In this document: in pieces, positions 20,760-31,549 of the stretch
How the letters are laid out: every line of letters starts with the position of its first letter
Numbering within the stretch: the stretch's first letter is position 1
NCBI GenBank assembly: GCA_024734495.1
Contig: JALMQS010000030.1
Location: 9,836,378-9,900,377 of the forward strand
Direction of reading: 5' to 3'
Length of the DNA: 64,000 nucleotides
DNA from: Forficula auricularia
Taxonomy: Eukaryota > Arthropoda > Insecta > Dermaptera > Forficulidae
Notes under the pieces: model-generated
Seen by the model: only the letters and a program-made list of their open reading frames with translations
What the model was told of the DNA's origin: nothing
Database searches by the model: none
Made by a program: the position numbers and the translations under genes

Positions 20760-22130
20760 ACGGTCGAAAATCAATGATATTATCTACCAGTACTAAGAAA
20801 ACCTTAGAAGTATCCAGAACCGTTCAGAGGCTAGTTAGCTTCTTAGTACATTCTGAAATATGCAACCCCATAAAAGAAAATGTGTCGTGACCAACTTTGG
20901 CTTTATCAAACACCTGTTCCCCTCGTATATTAAAATTAAAAAATAAAAATCATTAGTTTCACAGGGACCTAAAAAGTATCTGAGAAACTGGTCTAAATCA
21001 GACAAAGAGTTCAAAATTTTAATCCTCTCCCCCTAATTTTTTATCCGATTTCAAGCAAAATCTAATTTCAATATAATAAGATATATAAATACTGTATAAA
21101 TTACTGGCCAAAGTGCAGGGGCAATTCATCTATAGTACGAGAGCTATCAACGTTTTCGAGAAAGAATATTAGAATGGCTGATTTTTTGATATTCCTTTTC
21201 TTATTGAAGCTTGGTAGGGATGCGGCAAGTCTGGATCCTGGGAGCGATTGCGTTTACCACTGCGCATCCTATTTGTAGGGGAGGGCATTAAGGAAATGAT
21301 CAAAGAACTCAAATTACTAACACTACGGAAAATTCTGTAATAAGCAAAGTTTTAGACGATCTGATTTCTGACAACTCTTGTTTAAAGAAATTCATCAAAA
21401 ACCCACCCAAAAGGGGGAGGAGGGGTCGTCGCAGCTATTTGGAAATATCACAAAGGTCTTCTTTAACAGCAATTTAAACTTTTATAATCAAGAACTAACA
21501 TTCTTCAAAGTTTTAAAAATTGTTCACTATCTCCTTACACTTTTCCTAATACGAACACTATTTAGTACCGCTTCCCTATTAATAAAATCATTAAGTATAG
21601 TTTAAAAATAGGAAATGACATGAGCACCTGCGAGTAATTTCGCTGTACGACCAACAAATAACGGTTGCATCCATTAACTACCATGCAATACACTGCAGCT
21701 CGAGACAGCAACAAGCCCATTTATTAAAAGATTAAATGAATATAATTTTTAAATTTAGTTCAGTATTCTTAATTTTTCTTCATACCGAAATAAAGTGAAC
21801 AAACATATGTTAAAAGAACAAAATGACCTAGCAACATGACCATAGAAGTAAGCTATAATTATCATCAATTAAGTTTATATTAATTAACAGTCGCTATTCA
21901 GCTCACAGCCCATTCACTGTCAGTGATTCAGAAAAGGAATGATAAATGAAAATTGTTTTTAAAGGGAGGGGTGGCAAAAAATGTTTTGCATAAAGACTCC
22001 TTATATGTCTACGACTTCTATTAATCTAATTAGTGTATTTTTTTTAATATTCTTATTTGGTGGAGCCAGACTAATTCATAATCATGCGATTGGCTAGTGT
22101 ACTACTTATTTTACCTAATTTCCACGCCTA
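20760..22130. other. No gene recognised
   Basis: AT-rich. Around 20930-21070 weak family B-like text occurs (TCCTCTCCCCCTAATTTTTT, ATTTCAAGCAAAATCTAAT). Nothing else is supportable. Confidence 0.35.
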
Positions 22131-22135
22131 AAATG

Positions 22136-22222
22136 AAATTGAAGGAGACAATAAAAGAGTGTGTTGATCGATTTAAATAAATTAAAGAAGAAAACACACT
22201 CTTTTATTGTCTCCTTCAATTT
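22136..22222. repeat. Perfect 30-bp inverted repeat (hairpin)
   Basis: The arm at 22136-22165 (AAATTGAAGGAGACAATAAA...) and the arm at 22193-22222 are exact reverse complements over 30 bp, around a 27-bp AT-rich loop. It could be a minimal foldback/MITE or a hairpin transcript precursor; nothing distinguishes these from sequence alone. Confidence 0.85.
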
Positions 22223-22321
22223 ATAAACATTCTGCTACTCTCGGCAAAAAGAAACTTTCAATTTAACCTAAAATAATCATTTATAATTAGGTCGGTTCTG
22301 TCCATCTATGATTAAATAAAT

Positions 22322-23290
22322 TGACACGTTCGGATGTGGCCATCGACTTGACTTTACAATACACCTCTGTTTGAGTTTGATAGAATTATTATTAATTTTT
22401 TGACTCCCCCCACCCATTTTGGGGGGTTTTTCATTGCATTTTTAGTGTTCTAGGGGCCCACTGATTATGTATACAAAATTTGGTTGAGTTTTCTCAAAGA
22501 TTTTTATTTTTTGACCCCTCTCCACCTAATTTTGGTGCCCGAAAAAATAAGCTGACGTGTTATGATGTGGCCATCCACTTGACTTTACCATACAACCTGG
22601 CCCCTCACTTATATTAATATTTAATAAAATTATTTATAATCATGTAGAGGAGGGGGGTTAGTTTTTGCATTTTTAGACTCCTAGGGGCACCCTGATTATG
22701 TATACTAAATTTGGTTGAGTTTGGTAAATGGCCAAGATTTTCATTTTTTGACACCACCCCCATTTTGGGCGGTTAGTTTTTGCATTTTTAGATTTCTGGG
22801 GGTCCAGTGATTATGTATACAAAATTTGGTTGAGTTTGCTCAAACGAACTATATTTTTAATTTTTAACCCCCCCTCCACCCCTCTTAATTTTGGGTCGAT
22901 ATGAACCAAAATCTAATCAGCTCTTAATATCAATGGACCGAAACTACGTGTGAAATTTGGTTTCGATATTCAAACTAGTTTTTGAGCTAGCTCGTTCACA
23001 AAAATTTGGTAACTCACAGACTAACTAACTAACTAACAACCAGACAACCAGACAGACTAACAGACATTTTGACAAAACAATTATTATCTCGAAAAATATA
23101 ATTTTTTCGATGTTCACTTATTATAGAGCTTTTTTGTATAGCGAAATGCCATGGTTTTGCTCAATTTTTTTAATCAAAATAGTTTCAGCGGTTTTTGAGA
23201 TATTTCGAAAAAAAGAAGGAAAAAACCACTTTTTTCATGCACGATTACAATACTTGACCATACCCTGTATGGTTAAATAAAAATATTTTC
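22322..23290 (+). mobile_element. Family B copy, hairpin end intact
   Basis: The 5' motif GATGTGGCCATCGACTTG then ACTTTACAATAC is at 22334, with a second occurrence at 22563-22600 that suggests an internal duplication. The minisatellite units (GATTATGTATACAAAATTTGG, GCATTTTTAGTGTTC) lie at 22380-22880. The core includes GAGCTAGCTCGTTCAC and (ACTA)n at 23022-23038. It ends CGATTACAATACTTG + CCATAC-CCT-GTATGG (hairpin at 23257-23280). Confidence 0.65.
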
Positions 23291-23572
23291 GTTATTATAG
23301 ATTCATTTTATAATATATTTCATTTTTCTTGTTTTTACTTTACCATACAGATTTATTTTTATTTAATTTTTTGTTATGTGTTAAATTAACTAACGTGGGT
23401 GGCTACCACACGAATTCCACGTGATATAGAATATATTTATATGTAAAAGTATTTATATGTAAAAGTAAAAACTGATGAGGGTATGGTCAAGTATTGTAAT
23501 CGTGAATGAAAAAAGTGTTTTTTTTTCCTTCTTTTTTTATCTCAAAAATGGCTGAATCTGTTTCGATTAAAA

Positions 23573-25135
23573 TAAACTGCAACGGATCGTTGATAAACTT
23601 TATCCAATTTTTAGCATTTCACAGCGAGAAGCCTATTCATTCTTACTTAAGTTAGGTTAAATGAGCTATCTTAAAACGATCAAATGAATAAATTTAAAAA
23701 AATTAAAAATAAAAAATTAAAAAAAGTTCTATATCTACTCTAGAGTAAAGTACTTTAAAATATAATTTTACTCAAAACTTTATTTAACCTTTTTTATGGT
23801 CCCTAAAATACTCAATTAGGATATTAAATTTCATCAAAATTGGTTAAGTCATTTTCAAGATATTTAGAAAAAACTAAAAAAGTACTGAAATAAAGTAGTA
23901 ATGTTTGTGGACCGATATGTACCAAAAACTAATCACCGCTTCATTTTGTTAAAATAATTGTAGGTTTTCAATTTAAATTCAATCCGTGCAACGGTTTGGA
24001 AAAAATCGTGGACGAAAAAAACGATAACATACATACATCCATCCCCACGCACTTCCAAAATAAACTGCAACGGATCGTTGCTAAACTTTATCCAAATTCA
24101 TTTGAAATATTAATATGTTCTAGAGTAAAGTACTTTAAAATATAATTTTACTAAAAACTTTATTTAACCTTTTTTGTGGGTCCAAAGGTACTTAATTAGG
24201 ATATTAAATTTTATCAAAATTGGTTAAGTCATTTTCAAGATATTTAGAAAATACTAAAAAAGTATTGAATTTCATCAAAATTGGTTAAGTCATTTTCAAG
24301 ATATTTAGAAAAAACTAAAAAAGTACTGAAATAAAGTACTAATGTTTGTGGACCGATATGTACCAAAAATTAATCAGCGCTTCATTTTGTTAAAATACTG
24401 GTAGGTTTTCAATTTCAATTCATTCGGTGCAACGGTGTGGAAAAATTCGTGGACGAAATAAACGATAACACACATACATACATCCATCCATCTGCACGCA
24501 CTTCCAAAAAAAATGGCACTTTTTGGCCTCTCGGCGAGATCCCAGGTAATTTTTGGCAAAACCGTCACGTGCTAAAATTCAATCTCATTGAATACTTCAA
24601 TTTGTGACCTTAATTGAGTCCATGGGTTCCGTAGTCTTTACCTGAGGACCCTTTGAAGTCGCGCTTGCCGCGAGAGCGATTCCAATACTTTCTCCCATGC
24701 TTCGCATTGGATAAAGTAAAAAATGACACTTTTTGGCCTCTGGACGAGATCCCAGATAATTTTTGGCAAAACCGTCACGTGCTAAAATTTAACCTAATTG
24801 GTGAATACTTAAATTTATGACCTTGAGTGAGTCCATGGGTTCCGTAGTCTTTACCTGAAGGACCCTTTGAAGTGCTTGCCGCGAACGTTAATACTTTCTC
24901 CCATGCTTTACATTGGATAAAAGTAAGCAAACACTTTTTGTACCTCACGGACGAGATCCCAGATAATTTTTGGCAAAACCGTCCGTGCTAAAATTAACCT
25001 AATTGAATACTTCAATTTGTGACCTTAATTGAGTCCATGGGTTCCGTAGTCTTTACCTGTGGACGCTTTGAAGTCGCGCTTGCCGCGGACAAATTACAAT
25101 ACTTTCCCCCATGCTTCGCATTGGATAAAGTAAAA
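23573..25135 (+). mobile_element. Family A element (dimeric) inserted in family B
   Basis: AACTGCAACGGATCGTTG then ACTTTATCC occurs at 23573 and again at 24061, so two partial elements are joined. The core repeats (TACTCTAGAGTAAAGTACTTTAAAATA). Short A-rich text (AAAAT) flanks both ends and may be the target duplication. The right end is CCCATGCTTCGCATTGGATAAAGT. Confidence 0.65.
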
Positions 25136-25138
25136 ATT
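24511..25138 (+). repeat. Three tandem ~205-210 bp units at the 3' end of family A
   Basis: CACTTTTTGGCCTC-type starts occur at 24517, 24727 and 24932 (spacing 210 and 205). Each unit runs through GAGATCCCAG, TTTTTGGCAAAACCGTC, GGGTTCCGTAGTCTTTACC, GCTTGCCGCG and the terminal hairpin CCATGCTTCGCATTGGATAAAGT. The terminal hairpin module has therefore been amplified in place. Confidence 0.7.
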
Positions 25139-25735
25139 GAGCGAAACGCTAGCATTTCGCTCTGCAAAAACCTCTAATAGGGAAATATCGAAAAAATTGT
25201 ATTTTTCGAGATAATATTAATAGAGATAATGTTTTGTCAAAATGTCTGTTAGTCTGTGCGTTACCCTTTTTGTGGACGAGCTAGCTCAGAAAACTAGTTT
25301 GAATATCGAAACCAAATTTCACGTAAGTTTTGGTCCATTGAAATTAAGAGCTGATTAGATTTTTGGTGCATATCGACTCAAAATTAAGGTGGATGGTGGT
25401 GGGGGGGGGGTTAAGAATTAAAAATCTAGGTCATTTTGAGCCAAACTCAACCAAATTTTTTGTACACTTAATCCAGTCGACTCCCAGAAGTCTAAAAAAT
25501 GCAAAATCTAACCGCCAAAATGTGGGGGGGGGGGGGCGGAGGGGTCACAAAATGAAAATCTTGGCCATTTACCAAGCTCGGCCAAATTTTGTATACATAA
25601 TCAGTGTGCTCACTGTAAATTAAAAATGCAAAAAACTAACCCCCTCTCTACATGATTATAAATAATTTTACTAAATATTAATATAAATGAGGGCAGGTTG
25701 TATGGTTAAGTCAAGTGGATGGCCACATCAGAACA

Positions 25736-25910
25736 CGTCAGCTTATTTTAGTTTGAAAATATTATAATTTTAAATTTTAACCCCCCTTCAGCCCTCAATT
25801 TTGGGTTGATTTGCACCAGCCGTTTTTGAGAAATTTCGAAAAAAAGAAGCAAAAAATAAACACTTTTCATGTACGATTACAATACTTGACCATATCTTGT
25901 ATGATAAAAT
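25736..25910 (+). repeat. Family B 3' fragment, head-to-head with the preceding copy
   Basis: It holds core text (TTGGGTTGATTTGCACC, TTTTTGAGAAATTTCGAAAA) and the end CGATTACAATACTTGACCATATC-TTGTATGATAAAAT. Confidence 0.55.
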
Positions 25911-26045
25911 AAAAAGACAAATTAACTAATCGTTAGATATATACAAAACATCAAAAGCTTGTAATAGTCACAAGCGGTTTGACCCGAAATTCGAAATATT
26001 TAATTTTAAATTTTAAACATATATAATACAAGAGGGAGTACCAAT

Positions 26046-26345
26046 CGACTTGATTGGGGAATAATGGAATTGAAATAATTATCGGAAAAGAGGTTTTTTT
26101 ATCTAATTAGATTTTTCCTCTTATTAAAAATAAAGACTAAAGATGAATAAGGACACTCGATGGTGGAGATTTTATCTCCGGAATCGAAGCAAAAAATACA
26201 ATGTATACATTAATTAATGTAAAATAATTGTAAAGAATTGAGTATCTATTTGAGAAAGAAAGATTGAGTTTTTTCTCAAAATCAACTTGTGACAAATCAA
26301 TTGGTTTAATAAAATTTATAAAAAAAAATAAAAAAAAAAATAAAA
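26046..26345 (+). mobile_element. Repeat D (short retroposon), longest copy
   Basis: It begins GGGAATAATGGAATTGAAAT, contains ACACTCGATGGTGGAGATTTT and ends GGTTTAATAAAATTTATAAA in an A-rich tail. Other copies at 27313-27501 and 44556-44755 are on the opposite strand and lack about 80 bp before the tail. Its A-rich tail and target duplication suggest retroposition; I see no convincing pol III promoter, so it may be a LINE 3' end. Confidence 0.55.
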
Positions 26346-27312
26346 AAAAAAAACATATATAATATGATTAAAAAAATTAAAATCGAATGGTTTTGAACTA
26401 GTCAACTACTCATTTATATAACATTTCATGTACCTATTGAAACTAAATTTCTAAGGAAATAATAAGGCTTGCACATCTACAGATCCTAGATCCGGGGTGT
26501 CCAACATTTGGGCTTACATATATGAAGAAAAAAATGTCTCGGATCGCGGATAAAATATTATAATTCTATTGATATACCTTATTTAAAAAAGATAATTAAT
26601 ATTATGTTTCACCTAAAACCTACACCACTTTCTCTAAGTAAAAAAAAAAAACAACGAAAAGATAGTTAATAATGTAGAAATAAGAATTTTATTATTTTTT
26701 TAGCTCATAGTGAGCTTCTAATTTTACTTTTCGTAAATTTTATACTTGTAAATAGCTTCTCGTATATGTAAATAAATACCTACATACAAAAAATAATTTT
26801 TAGAAAAAAAAAATTAAATGCAACAAATATAATAAGAACTCAAAAAAAAAAAATTCACTAAAAGGTATAAAATAATTATCTAATTTAGTTACAACTAAAC
26901 GATGAAATTGTTACATGAAATCACTTTTTGAAGTCGGTGCCAAACATATACATTTTATGAATCGCACTTGATGGATCTTACTTAGTACGTTTGGCGGGTT
27001 ATGAAGACAACATCGCCTAAGCTTGCATATATAGTTTGTTTGGAACCGACTTCAAAAAGTAATTTCATGTAACAATTTCTTCTTTTAGTTGTAACTAAAT
27101 TAGATAATTAGTTTATACCTTTTAGTGAATTTTATTTTATTTTTGAGTTCTTATTATTTTATTTGTCGCATTTAATTTTTTTGAAGTCGGTTTTTTTTTC
27201 TAAAAATTATTTTTATTTTTCTCTTTTTAGTGATGTTAAGTATAGTGATATGATAATATTTTGCATGCATCTGGTAAGAGCAGGATTTGGGCGAAGGAAT
27301 CAGAAATTGATA

Positions 27313-27501
27313 TTTATTAAACCAATTATTTTACATGAATTAATGTATACATTGTATTTGAGCTTCGACTTCGGAGATTACTTCTCCACCATCGACTGTC
27401 CTTGATTTTTAGTCCTTGTTTTTAATAAGAGGAAAAACTAATTAAATAAAAAAAAACCCATTTTCCGATAATTATTCCAATTCCATATTCATTCTCCATC
27501 C
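27313..27501 (-). mobile_element. Repeat D inserted in family C with 12-bp duplication
   Basis: CAGAAATTGATA occurs at 27301-27312 and 27502-27513, and the empty site is visible in family C copy 1 (AATCAGAAAGTGATAATAAA at about 17288). The minus-strand 3' end is GGTTTAATAAA. This fixes the insertion boundaries exactly. Confidence 0.75.
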
Positions 27502-27583
27502 CAGAAATTGATAATAAAATTCAATTCATAAATAGAGAAATTATCTCGAAACGTTAGCGGGTTTTAGATGAACGTTTTAAGAT

Positions 27584-27588
<5 letters not shown>

Positions 27589-27633
<45 letters not shown>
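27589..27633. repeat. (TA)n microsatellite
   Basis: Uninterrupted TA repeat of about 45 bp inside family C copy 2. Comparable tracts are at 18281-18301, 55972-56015 and 59007-59063. Confidence 0.95.
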
Positions 27634-27636
<3 letters not shown>

Positions 27637-28019
27637 AGTTTTTATTTTTATAATTTTGATTATTTGCTCATAGGAATTGGAGATTTCGGTTATTTTGTCA
27701 TTGATAATATTATCAGAACTTGACCAAATTAATATGGTTCTACCACTAAGGCACCTGCTTTCCAATAAAAAAATAATCATTGAAATCGGACCATAAACAA
27801 AGAAGTTATGCGTGAACCTGAACATACATAACAAAAAAGTCCAATACCAATGAAATTTATACGGGACCAATCGGCACCTATACTGAACCCAATGCAAAAA
27901 AATAATCGAAATCGGTCCACATGGTCAAGAAAAATAAATGTTCAAACAAAAAAAAAAAAAAACAGACATTCCGTTGAATTGATAACTTCCTTTTTTTTCA
28001 AATTCGGTTAAAAAGTGAT

Positions 28020-29435
28020 ATCATCTATTAGTATTTATTGTTTATATTTTATCATGGCTAGATAATTAATATAAAATTCTAATAAAGAAACAATATTAAA
28101 TTTTTCTTTCAGATCGGTATCTAATTGTTGTTCTTGAACATTCAACCATACAGTTGCAAGTAGAAAATTTATTTCTATTGAAAATGGAGTCAAAAATAGA
28201 CCAAAATAATGATTATTTTTTTCGGAAATCTTGAAATCTAGTTTTAGATTCAAAATTTAAAATTAGCACTTTTATTTTTCGAAAGCTTCACAGTAAATTT
28301 TCAGATTTCTTGTTTTAGAAAAAGAAAAATTACCAGGCCAAACTGTTGTGTATAAATCTCAATGTATTTTTATTATTATGAATAAACATCTTATTATTAT
28401 TATTATTATTATATAAATCACAATGTTTTAAGGAATTTTATTACTTTATATTGGGCCACGGGTTGAACAGCACTGGTTTAAATCGAATGGGATTAAAGAA
28501 GGGTATCATTACATCTCCATGTGTGAATAAGCAGGGCTGGCGCGACAGAAATTACCGCCTGAGACAAGTTGCGATATTGCTGCTTCTTTTGTCAGAGATT
28601 GTGATAGTATAAAGAATAAAAATAGCTGCCTAAAATTTAGTGTAAATAATTATATGTATTATATAAATTATTTTATTTTTAATAAAAATAACGACAAATA
28701 CAATAAACCAGTACCAAATCTAAATTCACTAAAACTACAGGAAAAGATGCAGATACTTTTTGACTAGTGTTTTAGTTCTGGAGTAAATTATTATATTCAT
28801 TTATCAGTAGATAAGTTTCGTAAAGATTAAATCTTCAAGATTTATTATATTAAATAAGTTCAAAGTTTATTAATAAATTCAAAAGTAGTTTGGGTGGAAA
28901 ACTATAAAACTACGGTGTCCCTCTCATGCTTGGCCGCTTTTTACTTAAACTGTAAGTATCTATAATATTTAAAATCTTAAATTGAAGGATTGGCATCAAA
29001 AATTCCCACTAAAAATACAAGTTAAAGCCTGAATCTGAAAAATTAAGATGCGTGATGCAGGTTGCTGATTTACAGGCGTTTCAATGAAAATATTTAATTC
29101 TCCCAAATATACTTAATAAATATTTTCAAGTTATTAAATATATTACTATTTTCTTGATAAAGAGACTATTTATCAACAAAACTACTGACTTTTTTAGAGA
29201 CTTTTTGAAAAAAAGCGAGCCATTTTAGAGCTCTTTTTTACTCCTAAGCTTTTTGATAGATCTAGAGCAAATTTTGAACACTTAAACTTTAAACCCTTTC
29301 AAATATGTTGCTGCGAAAATCAGCTAGCCAAAATGAAAATTTGTGAAAATTCTCCCTGATGTTTCTTACAATTTGACAAAGGATTAGCATGTGATTCACA
29401 CGTTTCCTCCACGAGTAAACTAGATATCCTTGCAC
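28020..29435. other. No gene recognised
   Basis: AT-rich with a (TTA)n at 28390-28412. At 28455 GGGCCACGGGTTGAACAGCACTGG looks like one hAT-type end, possibly paired with CCGGGGTGTCCAACATTTGGGC at 26493. No matching 8-bp duplication is seen. Confidence 0.35.
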
Positions 29436-29440
29436 TACAG

Positions 29441-29672
29441 CAGAGGTCCCCAAACTGAGGCCCGCGGACCAAAACCAGCCCTCGAAACTTTTCCATCCGG
29501 GCCGCGGCTACTGCAGAATTAATTCACAAATATTCACTATTTCAAATATTAATGCCATATAATAGCGTATTATAAATATAATTTCCGTATAATATGTTAT
29601 ATCTGGCCCGCCCATAGTTTTTAATGTTCACATGTGACCCTATATCTATCTAAAAAGTTTGGGGGACCTCTG
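29441..29672. mobile_element. hAT MITE (CAGAGGTCCCCAAACT family)
   Basis: The 232-bp element has TIRs CAGAGGTCCCCAAACT and AGTTTGGGGGACCTCTG and internal GGCCCGCGGACC / CCGGGCCGCGG text characteristic of hAT non-autonomous elements. The flanking 8-mers (CACTACAG, CAAAGTAA) no longer match, so this copy is older than 20608-20749. Confidence 0.8.
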
Positions 29673-29674
29673 CA

Positions 29675-31010
29675 AAGTAAAGTTAAAAATTATCAAACAC
29701 ATCAATTAACAAAAAAATATTGATAATACTTGTATAATGAACATAATATGAATTTTTACCTAAAGCGAACAGCGAATTTAAATAATTTTTGGAATTGAAA
29801 AATTATCGAAAATATAAATATTTGATTATTTGTTCCATAAATATAATATAAAGGTAAATTTATAATATTATAAATTAAACAATTACCAAGCTATTTTAGC
29901 TGAATCATACGAACTTTTTGTTTTGCAAAATTATCAATAATTTCGTCAAAATGCGTATTTAAAAACTCAAATATACGTCTTTATTGCATGTCTTATTATA
30001 ACGCATGAATAAAATACAGTGGGCCAATAAAAATTTAAAAAAACATTTGCAGGGGTCGATGGCCAAAGCGGTTTGGCGACCCCAACCTCAGAGAATACTT
30101 TCGGTAGTAAACATCCACGTTCGAAGGCATTTATTGACGAAGAAATTTCAATGAAATAGCCGGCTTATGTCTATATTGATGAGCTTGGAAATTTCCTATT
30201 ATAGCCATATTATACTTTCTATTTGCATCTCATTCCGATAGCAATTGTGTGATTGCTTTTCTGATCGATATGTAATACTCGTACTTTCATGTTATCGAAC
30301 AATTGAATTATAATATCATAAAATGTCAGCATGTAAATTTTCTCATCATTTTTCTTAAAGATTTATTGCCAACCCATTTCTTTCTTTTGTTTAATTATAA
30401 ATGCTCTTTTAATTCCGGGCATACAATAATTAATATAGAGATCTCTCTAATTTAAATTCTTAACACTTTTCCCTTTTATTGGAGAAATGATTAGTGCAAA
30501 AAGAATGTTTTCATGGAAGGAACAGGACACGTAACTGGGGCATCGATTTTGCTATAATCATTAGAAAAACACAATGTGCAGGATAGACCATTATTTTATT
30601 ATTATTCTTTTGTTGAAGAGGAGAGGTTAATTTCCATTCCAATCCAACTTGGAAATTGTCAAAGGTTAAATGAGAAAAGGGAATGAAACAAAAGACTTTT
30701 GATATTCCATTTTATTAAAGCTTTTTAATTAATTACTTATTTATAAGTCAAATCAAAATCGCTTCTTTTGAATTCGCGAATGCTATTCATAGATGGTGAA
30801 ATGCATTAATGAATATTTCCAAACGAACGAACAAAGGATTGTTGATTAAAAGTTGGCAATCTCTCCATCGTAACAATACCTAATAACTAGTCAAAAAGTT
30901 TATGCTTTGCGGAAAATTTACAAAATTTATTAGATTTCCTTTCTTACTTGTGTTTTATTAAACTGTGTTTTGTAGATGGAATGCATAAGAAAAAATATTG
31001 AATTTGATTT
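29675..31010. other. No gene recognised
   Basis: AT-rich. GCAGGGGTCGATGGCC at 30050 could be a lone hAT-like end. No ORF with similarity. Confidence 0.35.
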
Positions 31011-31014
31011 CAGT

Positions 31015-31545
31015 TTTCCATACACCTGCCCCCTGATTTTTGCATTGTTTACTAAGATCTTAAAAGATAAACTGTGATCCAAATCGGACAATAGGTTCAA
31101 ATTTTTAAAATCCACCCTAATTTTTGTTTCGATTTCAATCTATATCTAATCAGCTTTTAATCTTAATATAAAATATATAAATATAAAATTTTGTTTTGAT
31201 ATTTCTTCAATGTTTTTTGAGCTAGAGCATACCCAAAATTTGGTAACACACACACTCAATCAAGCGCTACAGATTTATTGGCAAAATAAAATATCTCTTA
31301 AATATACATTTTTTGATGTTCACTATAGGTATATGATTTTCTTGTAGAATTAACACCGTGAAATCATTCAATTTGTTTTTCAATTTGTTTTATCAAAATA
31401 GTTATCAAAATAGTTATAGTTATAGTTAGTTATAGTTAGTTTATCAAAATAGTTTCTCCAGTTTTTGAGATATTAATATTTCGAAAATACAAAGCAAAAA
31501 ACACTTTTTTATGCACAATATTTACACTACTTCACTATATCCTGT
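31015..31545 (+). repeat. Family B copy, degenerate
   Basis: It holds CTAATCAGCTTTTAATCTTAA, TTTTTGAGCTAGAGC, AAAATTTGGTAACACAC, and an end CACTATATCCTGTATGGAAAAGT matching the B hairpin with substitutions. An internal local duplication of GTTATAGTTA occurs near 31400-31440. Confidence 0.55.
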
Positions 31546-31549
31546 ATGG

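Larger units (their letters stand above)
23475..25735 (-). mobile_element. Family B copy interrupted by a family A element
   Basis: The B hairpin-end sequence runs 23475-23570 (GGTATGGTCAAGTATTGTAATCG ... AAAATGGCTGAATCTG), stops, and resumes at about 25136 with the expected next B sequence (AAATTGAGC...GCATTTCGCTC). It then continues through TTTTGTCAAAATGTCTGTTAG, the minisatellite and TTGTATGGTTAAGTCAAGTG / GATGGCCACATCAGAACACG. The 1.56-kb interval in between is family A. Confidence 0.65.
26770..28015. mobile_element. Family C element with large palindrome, copy 2
   Basis: Palindrome arms 26790-26945 and 27035-27210 (GAAGTCGGTGCCAAAC against TTTGGAACCGACTTC), spacer about 90 bp. Then come the same downstream blocks as copy 1 (CTCGAAACGTTAGCGGG, (TA)n, CAGAACTTGACCAAATTAATATGG), ending CGTTGAATTGATAACTTCC. 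A D retroposon is inserted at 27313. Confidence 0.6.

Noticed and set aside
26493..28475. One long hAT element with ends CCGGGGTGTCCAAC and GTTGAACAGCACTGG
   Set aside because: The ends are only loosely complementary, no 8-bp duplication flanks them, and the interior is occupied by families C and D.
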